In this document: positions 22,805 through 32,989 of the stretch, in pieces
How the letters are laid out: every line of letters begins with the position of its first letter
Position numbering within the stretch: position 1 is the first letter of the stretch
From: Piper betle
Lineage: Eukaryota; Streptophyta; Magnoliopsida; Piperales; Piperaceae
Length of the DNA stretch: 64,000 nucleotides
Assembly: GCA_033002965.1 (NCBI GenBank)
Contig: JAURVB010012305.1
Coordinates: 41,666-105,665 of the forward strand
Direction of reading: 5' to 3'
Translations under genes and position numbers: made by a program
Notes under the pieces: model-generated
The model's database searches: none
Told to the model about the DNA's origin: nothing
The model's input: the letters and a program-made list of their open reading frames with translations, nothing else

Positions 22805-24025
22805 TGTAAAACCCCTAAAATAATAATAATAATAATAATAATCATAATAATAAGAATAATAATAATGATAATAATAATTAGGCTATTTTATTTAGGGTTT
22901 TATAAATCTTAAGAATGAAACATAAATAATATTTAGCTAAATATTATTCTTAAGAATCAATATTGACCTTTATTATATCGGTACAATGATATTTATAAAT
23001 GGTTTTAAATAAATTTTGTTTATTGAATTTTTTGGATTGGGAGTTGTGAGTGCGATTTAACATTCATTCACATTAGGTAAATAATAAGTTTTTGACTTTT
23101 CATTATCAAACTAAATGTTGGTATTTAATATAATTATTTGTGATTACGTTCTTTTCTATAAAATTTAATGTAGTACCTTCTTGATTCCCATACATATTAA
23201 TAAAATTTAATGTACTGGCTACTTGAATTCCATACATATTCTTCTATATAAAGAAGAGTTCTATTAATGTTAAATGAAACTTCCTCTGGACAGTTTGTGA
23301 GCACATTTGACACATAGAGGGAAGGCTTTAGAATCGTGTGTCATAGTTGCAGGTTCCTCATCACAATTCCAGGTCCGTATAATTACTTGAAATGTTATAT
23401 ATTTTGATTTGGGCGTCTTGGCCGGTCTGAGTCCACATCCAATCATCATGCGCCGAGTGCAACCGGGGTCAAAGAATTGGCTAAGTTTGACATAGGGCAG
23501 CACCCTTAAAATTCTTGAAAGATTAAATACCTACCCCATGCCGAAAGGGGTGACAGGGTGCAAATAGTGCAAGACGGTTTATTATACACTTGTAATACTG
23601 AGAGGGAGTGTCAATGGCAAATATCAGTAACTATAGGCTGAGGGCCACGTAGCGTGTGTGCGCATACATGGAATGTAACTGGATGGGCGGCCACCCTCCC
23701 AACATATTAAGAGCTCAGCATAGGCTCATAATCACTAAAAGACGTAATTCATATGTTGTGGAATATATTAATTGTTTCTTGTAATTATACAGCTGAGTGT
23801 TTTTATTACTAACGCGGAATTACTTCCATAGGTATGAGCATTGACGGATGGGTAGAGTCGGGACAGCTAGAGGACTCTGTATTATTGGACTATTCTTTTC
23901 TCGAGATTGTTTGCACGACAGTGTGATTTAGGTTTGGTTCATGGGGCTTAGATTATTCTGAGCATTTGTATATTAAATTTATTGTTATGAATTTATTTAA
24001 AATTTTGAAAATCAATAGAAAATTA
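22805..24025 (+). mobile_element. G2 element: 3' LTR, truncated
   Basis: Starts TGTAAAACCCC with an (AAT)n run and is collinear with 21142-22290. It contains GTATAATT at 23377-23384, the shared block (about 23415-23510) and the CTAAC...TAG|GT block ending at 23831. The last about 75 bp of the LTR are missing. A 30-bp filler (24026-24055) separates it from the G4 LTR. Confidence 0.8.
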
Positions 24026-24055
24026 TCTGTTGTCCTACCAAAGTTGACTTATGAT

Positions 24056-26776
24056 TGTAAGACCTACATATATAATATAAAAACGTTAGTAAGGAGTGTT
24101 AATGGTCCAAAAAATAACTAGTACAAAATGGAAAATGGGTATTCCATTACCTATAGCAACTTAGAAACTTCAGAATTGCTTCACACTCGGCGGTAAGCAA
24201 ACATACTTAAACAAGTACAGGTGCGCATGCACGGCTAATATTCATATTCATACATACAACGGTATTCAAGTGGCAAACGGAATGGCTAAGTTAATGCAAC
24301 AAATTTTAGAAATGTGTTACACTATGCAGTACCCTCCTACTCCACACCACCTAAGGGTTTGAAGGAGTACTAGTTCGGTCCATACATATCACGATACTGC
24401 TCACTCTCTTAAAAGGTTTGGGGAAGAGGCTTGTATCATATATTTCTGGAACATAAGTTCGAAAACCAACATGGGATCTCATCATTGCAGTTTTATTAAA
24501 CATGTGTAGAAAATATGGCTAAATGGCCCGACATCAAAGAGATCCGAAAAAATACCGTCGATGTTGTCCTACGTTTAAAACAAGATTAAACTCGACATGT
24601 AAGGAGTCAAACCGAGATCAAGCAAAGGGAGAGTCCTACGGACCTGTGGTGTAAGGACAAAGCAGATTGACACATCTATGGCAAGCTCAGACTCCATATC
24701 CTACATCGAAACCCACTGCTAAGTAAAATATTAATGTCTCTATATAATGTGTGCTTGTGGTGTGCGTTCATATCATCAGTACATCACTAATAAAGAAAAT
24801 AGTGCTAACAAACCTATAACTAAACACATGGCATGCAAATCGAGATATAATAATAATAATTAATAAATTAATAAATAGACAAAGGAATACACTCATAAAT
24901 AATTAGATAAATAATACTTTATTCATAAAATAACAATATAAATATACTATATAAATACACGAGTAAACATGAGTAAATATCAACATATACTCATGTTAGA
25001 AATATATAAATATATAGTAATAATTTAATAAATAAATAACTAATTAATACTCATTAATTATGAATATTAATAATATAATAGTTATACAATACAAGAATAA
25101 ATAATTAAATATAAATAAATAATAACATACACGCGAATCAACAAATAGATAAATAAATGAATACATATATACACAAATAAATAAATGAATAATTTAGTAA
25201 ACATAAATAAGACTAATATTACTGTGTATATCATTAATAATAATAAGTAACCATATAAACATGCATTATAATCAATACATACACAAATAATGAGCAATGA
25301 CTAATAATAAATAAATAAATAAAATAATAAACAAAGAAAAATAATCATAATAAACAAACATGCTAAATCATGTGAATATGCATTTAAACTAATATAGGGG
25401 TTCTCGAATTACTGAAAACAGATCTAGAAAGGAGGAAAATGACCAGAAAATGACTTGAACCAGGTCAACTGGCTGAACCAAATTGAGCAGGGCCAAGTCA
25501 ACTTGGTCTGGGTTAAGTAAATTGTTGGGCTTGGTTGGCTAGGCTGGTCTAGACTGATGGACACAGACATGGGCTCAGACTAGCGGACCGAGACATGCCC
25601 AAGCAGACGCGAACGCGAGCAAGCAGACGCGACCATGGGCAAACATGCTGGACAGGGCGGTCGGTGCATGTCGCCAGAAAATGCTAATAGTGGAGTGGCT
25701 ATAGTCGCCGCCGGTTGGGATCAATGGCCCATGTGATGAGGAACATGATGGTGGTGGCCATGGAATAGTTCAGCTGCTGGCTAACAAGAAAATGTCCAAA
25801 GAGAGGGCACAATCACCACAGGTGTGTCAGTATCACTGGTGGCTATCACGGCCATGGCGGTTGTTGTGGGTGGTCTTAAAATGGAGATCTCAGTAAGATA
25901 AAGCTATGTGGGTGGTCGGATAAGCTGGGCGTGGCTTGCCAGGGCCGAAAAACAATATGAAAGGGTGTCGACGGTGACAAAAATCGACTACGCGAGTGCC
26001 AACTGTGATGGTGGGTACGGACGGATAGCTAACCGCAAGGTGTCACAGTCGTACCGATTAGGTGGGTGGAGGAGGGCAGGGGTCTTGCCAGGGGGCTAGC
26101 CAAAGTGGTTGCAGTGGTAAGGTGACAATCCTCAAAATGGTGGGAAATCTCTCTAAGTCAATTGGAGGAAGCTAGGGTTAACGTGGACGGCTTCAATTGC
26201 CATGTGGCATGATCTAAATGTTTGACAACTCATGGCCTAGTGGGGCCCACATATGGGTATATGCACTATACATATCGATGGAAAGCTCAGATCGAGACCT
26301 TGCAAAGTTGAAAATGGCTTGAGTCCTAAAATTGACACTATAGGCAGGAATCAAGGCAAGAAGGATAAATGGGCCTCGAATCCCTGAACTCAATCGAGTG
26401 AAAATCTACGACTCATTCAAGCTGGACCTACAGGGCACAATCCGATGATCCTAAATACTTATGATGTATGCAAATTAGATACCCTAAAAATTCGAAATAG
26501 ATATTGAATGCTATAACGACCTAAATCTAGGCTTAAAACCTTGGCTAACTCATACAAATCATCTGTATACCTCACGTATACACTAATAGCTCATGCTCTG
26601 ATCATCTGAATGTTGGGCGTACTCAGCCACTATAACATACTCATACGGCCATCTAGGCCCATAGTCATGGTCTGAAAACTAGTCTAGCTCAAACTAGTTT
26701 GAACCGACTTGATACTAACCCGAACCCAGCAAAACTAAAGTTGGGTAAACCCCTAACTTGAAGCTGTGGCTTTACA
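24056..26776 (-). mobile_element. G4 LTR, 2721 bp, apparently solo
   Basis: Minus-strand ends are TGTAAAGCCACAGC at 26776 and GGTCTTACA at 24056. It is collinear with the G4 LTR at 13020-16086 and includes the AT-rich middle (24840-25380) and a GC-rich part (25560-26110). The flanks (ATGAT and TATTG) do not match, so it may not be a clean solo insertion. GC-rich frames such as 25908-26099 have no recognisable product. Confidence 0.7.
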
Positions 26777-27440
26777 TATTGAGTATTATTATTATACAAA
26801 AATTGCTTATTCGTTTGTTATTTTTACTTAATTAGTGTACTCAAAGATTAGTAATTTAGTGCATTAATAATAATCATATGATGGTCGAGTAATTTGTAAA
26901 AATATTAGTCACATAGTTAATTAAAATATTGTTAATATGTCTTTAATATAATTAATATTTGTGGTGTATTAAATGTCGTTAATGAATAAATTAACAATAA
27001 GATCTTTAAGTGATTATAAGATTAAGTTGGTGCCTTTATCATATGAATATAGAAATTAAATACATATTAGTAAGTTGGTAATAATTTATCATTGGATAAC
27101 TGTGGATTGTGAGTAGAATGGTTAATTTAAATCTTCTAAGGTTGGACATATATAATTACATAATGTGAATAATTAATTTTCTCATTGGACTTGTTGTAAA
27201 TTATGAAATTTAAATTTTCATATTGTTGAATGTTGAATGTTTTATTTTGTCGAGTTTTAATCATGATATAGTTAAGTCATTTCATTGCATGCATTTTTCT
27301 TCGTATAAAATTGTATTTCTCTTTCATATTAAGATTGTGAGCTGTAGTTGTGGGTGCCTCATGAGATTTTCAAGTACGTATAATTACTTGAAATATTGTA
27401 TATTCCTTTTCTGCACCAGTTTTGAGTTCCTTAGACTCGA
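26777..27440 (+). mobile_element. G1 LTR fragment (middle part)
   Basis: Collinear with about 34250-34950 of copy B's LTR, including the CTTGTTGTAAAT and TTGCATGCATTT segments and a GTATAATT at 27378-27385. It breaks off near 27440 into G3 sequence. No gene. Confidence 0.65.
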
Positions 27441-27785
27441 AAAAACACAGAGGTTTACAGGTACTATTTAGTATAGTGCACGTATGGACTTGTGGTTCAA
27501 AGGGTACTAAAGGCGACTGCATAAGAGTACTCGGCTTTCATGCTCAAGGCTAGAAGAATTATGGAGGAAAGGAGAGGGGATAGGATATATTGGTAGTCCC
27601 AAGGGACCAGGAGAATGAGAAAATGCTGAGAGAAGCATCAGACCAGTTAGTTTGGGATGCAACCAGGTCTACAGCCAAGTGGCTCCTCAATAGATGGCCT
27701 TAGGAGTGCTTGTGACAACCCAAATCCAGTTCATGCTTGTGAACCGAACGACAATGTCACAAGTACTGGTTATGTCGGCTAGCAC
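27441..27785 (+). mobile_element. G3 LTR fragment, plus orientation
   Basis: Matches the reverse complement of the G3 LTR near 9200-8880 and 8270-8190, with a gap between the two parts: TACTATTTAGTATAGTGCA, then GTGACAACCCAAATCCAG and AATGTCAC. G1 copy B begins at 27786, so the fragment is probably the left flank of that insertion. Confidence 0.65.
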
Positions 27786-28055
27786 TGTAAAGATTGTGAA
27801 AAATAATAATAATAAAAAAATAAAATATTCAATTTAGTCTGGGAAGGATCGAACGTTGGATTATTATTATTATTATATTATTATTACTATTATTATATTA
27901 TTATTATTATTAATATTTTATTCTCTACCCGATTAAATGAAATACGGGTGTTGGGGTGTTTTCCCATACCCTAGCTGTCATATTCATTTTATTTTGAGAG
28001 GGGCATCTTCCTCACCTAGCCGCCTGTTTCTCATCTTTTTCCTCTTCCTTACCGG
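27786..28055 (+). mobile_element. G1 copy B: truncated 5' LTR
   Basis: Starts TGTAAAGATTGTG and proceeds through (ATT)n runs and CTCTACCCGATTAA to TTACCGGAGC. It is then fused to Gag leader sequence at about 28056. Copy A shows the same kind of LTR-to-Gag deletion with a different breakpoint. Confidence 0.85.
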
Positions 28056-28530
28056 AGCCGGCCATACAGGCACTGGCGCAGGCTTCAGCAAATACAAATT
28101 CTGTGGTTCAACATATTGTTCAGTGGTTACCAGGAGTTGTAGCAGGGAATGGAGCCTCAAACTCTGTAGCGGGTCCCAACATCACCCCAGACAGTGGTCA
28201 AGGGAGTGCACAAGGGCGGGCAGTGTTAGCAGACCTGGGGGAGCGAGGGGAGCTTCCAAACCCAGTGCCACTGGTAGTCCGACAAGTGTTGCAGCCAGCT
28301 ATTGATGATAGTGACCGTTACACTGTGGAAAAGTTCAAGGAGAATGGAGCTGAGGTATTTATTGGAGGGATCGATCCAATAAAGGCGAAGAACTGGATAC
28401 ACATTACTGAAAAAGCGTTTAGGGCTCTGTCTGTGCCCCACTGCCATTAAGTGAGGTTGGAAACATGCATGCTTCAGGAGGAAGCATCTTACTGGTGGAA
28501 ATCCATGGAAAAACCACATTCCATCGACGT
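28056..28530 (+). pseudogene. G1 copy B: Gag capsid fragment
   Basis: Reads in the frame of 28103 with one internal stop, TAA at 28448-28450, where copy C has CAA. Motifs are DDSDRYTVEKF, NWIHITEKAFRALSVP and [15 protein letters not shown]. It joins the end of protease/start of RT at about 28530 by a deletion that removes the rest of Gag, the zinc knuckle and the protease. The reading frame continues unbroken across that deletion. Confidence 0.88.
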
Positions 28531-29764
28531 CGAGTTGTTTGGTGAGGGTTGTAAAGCCTTTTTGGATAACTTAGTTGAGTCTGAGTCAAAGCCCGAAGAG
28601 TTGTCCATGATTCCGATGGTAGTAGAGTTTCCCGATGTATTCTCACACGAACTTCTAGGGTTACCTCCTAAGTGGGCAGTGGAGTTTGCCATTGGCCTAG
28701 CACCAGGAGTAACACCAATTTCTAAAGCACCATACCGCATGGCTCCAGCAGAACTCAAGGAGTTAAAGAGTCAACTAGAAGAGTTGTTGCAGGCAGGTTT
28801 CATCCGACCAGGTACTTCACCGTGGGGCACCCCTATTCTTTTGGTGAAGAAGAAAGATGGATCACTTCGGCAGTGTATTGACTATCGAAAACTCAATCAA
28901 GTGACAGTCAAGAATTGGTACCCCTTACCGAGGATTGATGACTTGTCTGATTAGCTAAAAACAGCCGGAGTATTTTCTAAGATAGACTTGCGGTTTGGTT
29001 ATCACCAGTTGCGAGTAAAGGAGTCAGATATATAGAAAACGGCTTTCCGAACACGATATGGACATTATGAGTTTCTTGTTATGCCTTTTGGTCTAACAAA
29101 TGCACCAGCGGCCTTTATGTCACTCATGAACACAGTATTTCATGCATACTTGGACAAGTTTATTATCGTATTTGTGGATGACATTCTGGTCTATTCAAAT
29201 AATGAAGAAGAGCATGTGAAGCACCTATCCATTACTCTTCAAGTTCTAAGAGAAAATCAACTATTTGCCAAGCTCTCAAAGTGAGACTTCTGGTTGAAGG
29301 AGGTAAACTTCCTTGGTCATATTATCTCAAAGGCCGGAGTTGCAGTGGATCCATCAAAAGTGAAGGCGGTCACAGATTGGCCACAACCCAAGTCAATCAC
29401 TGAATTAGAAGCTTTCTTGGTTAAGCAGGTTACTATGAGGAAATTGATTAAAGACTTCTCCTTAGTAGCATCGCCGATGACCAAACTCACAAGGAATGGA
29501 GTCAAGTTCGAATGGAGTACTCAATGTGAGGAGAGTTTCCAGTCTCTAAAGAAGACTCTAACAACTGCACCAGTCTTGACACTGTCAAATGGTAATGAAG
29601 GATTCGTAGTCTTCAGTGATGCGTCCCTGTTGGGTTTAGGATGTGTCCTTATGCAGGGAGGTAAAGTGGTGGCCTATGCCTCTCGTCAATTGAAGAATCA
29701 TGAGCAAAATTATGAAAGCCATGACTTGGAACTGACAGCAGTTATTTTTGTCCTGATGATTTAG
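28531..29764 (+). pseudogene. G1 copy B: reverse transcriptase and RNase H
   Basis: Same frame as Gag. RT motifs in order are [61 protein letters not shown], catalytic FVDD at 29171-29182, and FLGHIISK. RNase H begins [15 protein letters not shown]. In-frame stops are TAG 28952, TAG 29033, TGA 29282 (Cys codon before DFW) and TAG 29762 (Trp). No frameshift. Most stops are C-to-T or G-to-A relative to sister copies. Compared with copies A and C, the FLGL segment after the thumb is corrupted (reads AFLVKQ). Confidence 0.9.
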
Positions 29765-30950
29765 AGACACTACTTGTATGGAGCCCAGTTCGAAGTCTTC
29801 ACTGACCACCAGAGTTTGAAGTATATCTTCACCCAGAATGATCTTAACCTTTGACAGAGGCGGTGGATAGAGTATTTGAAGGACTACAACTTCCAAATCT
29901 TATACCACCTAGGGAAAGCGAATGTGGTAGCAGACGCGTTGATTCGGAAGGGCAAAGTGGACAAGGGTCAGCAGCTAACTTGACTTTGGGCCATGTCAGC
30001 AGAAGTGGTGGCTATCAACCCTGTGGAGCAACTAATAGGGTTACTAGAAAATTTGGTTATTTCCAATGATTTAGTTGATCGTGTTAAGGTAGCACAAATG
30101 GGTGATGACGAGCTGAATGAAATGTTAGACAAGACTTCTGACATTGTAGCTGATTCCAATAGTGTGATCAGATTTAGAGGAAGGTTGTGTGTACCCAAGG
30201 ATGATGCACTGAGGCGTAATATCTTGGAGGAGGCTCATCGCTCAAAGTTCTTAATACACCCTGGAGTTACTGAAATGTATCAGGATTTAAAGCGAACCTA
30301 CTGGTGGATTGGGATGAAGAGGGATCTTGTGGATTTTGTCTCCAAGTGTCAGACTTGCCAATAGAACAAAGCCATACATCAACTACCTGGAGGACTATTG
30401 CAACCTTTAGAAATACTGACTTGGAAATGGGAGTGTGCCACATGCGATTTTATTGCAAAGCTCCCAAGGACTTAGAAGAAGCATCACTCCATATGGGTGG
30501 TTGTGGACCAACTAACTAAGGTAGCTCACTTCATCCCCACGAAATCAATGAGGACTGCAGAATACCTGGCAAGATTGCATATTTTTCATGTGTCGATGCT
30601 AAAGAAATATGTACGAGATGAGGATCATATAATCACAAATTTTGAAGACTTAGAGTTACAGTCAAATTTAACCTATAAGGAAAAACCGATTCGCATCCTG
30701 GCAAGAGAAATAAAGACACTCAGGCACAAGGAAATTCCTTTGGTAAAAGTATTGTGGAAAATTTAGGGATCAAGAGGAAGCTACATGGGAGACTGAACAT
30801 GAAATGGCAAGGAAATACCCTAGCCTATTCGTGGCATAAAATTTTTTATAATTGTAGTAGCATGAACTGATCCCAAAGATAAAATTAATCATGATTGTCC
30901 TGTTACCATTATAATATTTTCGGGACGAAATATTTCTACCTTGAGGAGAT
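29765..30950 (+). pseudogene. G1 copy B: RNase H end, partial integrase, chromodomain, 3' UTR and PPT
   Basis: Continues in the same frame with stops at 29852, 29981, 30362, 30473 and 30764. It encodes the RNase H end ([12 protein letters not shown]), the H2C2 zinc segment (YWWIGMKRDLVDFV and SKCQTCQ) and the start of the catalytic core (a C-D-F at the first acidic residue, then VVDQLTKVAHFIPTKS). The core then jumps directly to [10 protein letters not shown], so the other two acidic residues and the GPY/F module are deleted in frame. The chromodomain ([21 protein letters not shown]) follows and is frameshifted near 30773; the ancestral stop is at 30837-30839. GGGACGAAAT and a purine tract precede the LTR. 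Confidence 0.85.
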
Positions 30951-31443
30951 TGTAAATATTGTGAAAATAAAATAAAATAAAATAAAATATTTGATTCGGT
31001 CTGAGAAGAATCGAACGTTGCATTATTATTATTATAATTATATTTTACACTCTACCCGGTTAATGAAGTACGGGTGTTGGGGTGTTTTCCCAAACCCTAG
31101 CCGTCATTTTCATTTTATTTTGAGAAGGGGAGTCTTCCTCACCCTAATTGCCTGTTTCTCATATTTTTCTCGTCTTCCTTACCGGAGCCAACTTTCTCCT
31201 TGTTTGGGTATCCTCCCTATCTCCCTATTCTTAGTTTTCATGCATGCATATTTTGAAATGAATAGTTAAGTAATAGTTGATAAAAATTGTTGTGATTTCT
31301 AATCCTTTTGGTTTTGTGTTTGGGTTGTTTTCACCACTGCTGGAGGATTGTTGTAGGTTGTAAAATCATGGGAATTAAGTGTTGATAATGATAATAAGTT
31401 TGATAATCATGGGAATTAAAGCTTTAAATCAACAAGAACTAAT
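30951..31443 (+). mobile_element. G1 copy B: 3' LTR, first part
   Basis: Starts TGTAAATATTGTG right after the purine tract CTTGAGGAGAT. It is interrupted at 31443/31444 by a G2 LTR. The piece from about 31080 to 31443 recurs at 32990-33370, so the LTR sequence around the interruption is present twice. Confidence 0.85.
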
Positions 31444-32681
31444 TGTAAAATCCCAAAAAATTAATTAGCTTATTTTATTTAGGGTTTTATAAATCGTAGA
31501 ACGAACCATAAATAATATTTAATTAAATAAATTCTTAAGAAACAATATCATAAATTATTAATTATAACCCATTCGTATTCACTTAATAGTAAGTTTTTGA
31601 CTTTTGATTATCACACATACGATATAGTTATGAGTGATTATGTCCTTTTCTATAAAATTTAATGTAGTGACTTCTTAAATTCCACACATATTAATAAAAT
31701 TTAATATAATGACTTATTGAATTCTACACATATTCTTCTATATAAAGGAGAATTTTGATGTTTTATGAAACATCCTCTAGATAGTTTGTGAGCACATTTG
31801 GCTTTAGGGAAATTACATTCATATTAGGATCATGTGTCGTAGTTGCGGGTGCCTCATCAAAATTCTAGGTTCGTATAATTACTAAAAATGCTATATATTT
31901 CGATTTGGGAGTCATGGTCGGCCTGAGTCCAGATTCAACCACCATGCACTGAGTGCAACCGGGGTTAAGGAATTCACTCATTCCGACATGGGGCTACACA
32001 CTTTAAAATTACTATGTGGGAGTCTTGGTTGACTTGAGTATTTGACCACCATGGGCTGGAACGCAACTGGGGTTGACTCAATTCGGCATAAGGCAGCACC
32101 CCCTGAAAGATTAAATACCTGCCCCCATGCCGAAAGGGGTGACAGGGCACAATGGCGCAAGACGGCTCATTATGCACTTGTGATACCGAGAGGGTGAGTA
32201 AATGGCAAATATCAATAACTATAGGTCGAGGGCCACGTAACATGTGTGCACATACAAAGGATTGTAGCTAGATGGGCGGCCACCCTCCCAGCATACGAAG
32301 AGCTCAGCATAGGCTTATAATCACTAAAAGACATAATTCATATGTTGTGGAATATAGTAATTGCTTCTTGTAATTATACGACTTAGTGTTTTTTTCACTA
32401 ACGTGGAATTACTTCTGCAGGTATGAGCATGAAAGGATGGGTAGAGTCTGGACAGCTAGAGGACTCTCTATTATTGGACTATTCTTTTCTCGAGATTGTT
32501 TGCATGGCCGTGGGATTTTGGTTCGGTTCGTGAGACTTAGATTATTCCAAGCATTTATATATTAAATTTATTGTTGTGGACTTATTAAAAATCTTGAAAA
32601 TTAATAAAAAATTAATTTATGGAACATTTAGTTTCATATAGTAACACTTGGCTCGTGGCTCAGAACGGGTAGGTCGTTACA
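31444..32681 (+). mobile_element. G2 LTR, 1238 bp, 5' half of a chimera
   Basis: Complete G2 LTR from TGTAAAATCCC to GGTCGTTACA. It contains GTATAATT at 31873-31880, a doubled shared block (about 31910-32000 and 32015-32110), and CTAAC at 32398 with CTGCAG|GT ending at 32420. It is followed by an intact primer site TGGTATCAGAGC (32684-32695), but downstream is a T1 TRIM interior rather than a G2 interior. Confidence 0.88.
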
Positions 32682-32837
32682 GGTGGTATCAGAGCAACTT
32701 GCTTCCATGTTAGATGGTGGGATGGACTAGGGACGCCGGCTAGGCTGCCGGTCACGGGCCAGAAAGGTCGTGCGCTCGGGCTAGCAATAGGCCAACTATA
32801 GGCGTTTCGGGGACGAAATTTCCTAAGGTGGGTAGAT
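32682..32837 (+). mobile_element. T1 TRIM interior joined to a G2 LTR
   Basis: 156 bp containing the primer site, GTTAGATGGTGGGATGG, one 71-bp unit and the GGGGACGAAATTTCC motif before the G-rich tract. It matches the interior at 11875-12031. The switch from G2 to T1 lies within or just after the primer site (about 32684-32700). Confidence 0.9.
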
Positions 32838-32989
32838 TGTGAGATCCCTCAACTTAGTCCCACACTAATACCTACTGGGAGAAGATCTTGTTTATAAGTG
32901 GGAATGGACTATCGATCTTTAACTTCGGTTAACCATTTTAAAGAAATGACTTAGGCCCATTACATTACACTTTGGGCTGGGTCGTTACA
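32838..32989 (+). mobile_element. T1 TRIM LTR, 152 bp
   Basis: TGTGAGATCCC to GGTCGTTACA, with CTTGTTTATAAGTGG as TATA-like element. The right flank (GTTGTTTTCCC) is G1 LTR sequence only about 5 bp from the position where the TRIM array at 56878 sits in copy C's 3' LTR. Confidence 0.88.

Noticed and set aside
25908..26099. 63-codon frame in a GC-rich stretch
   Set aside because: Part of a G4 LTR with no counterpart frame in the other G4 copies.
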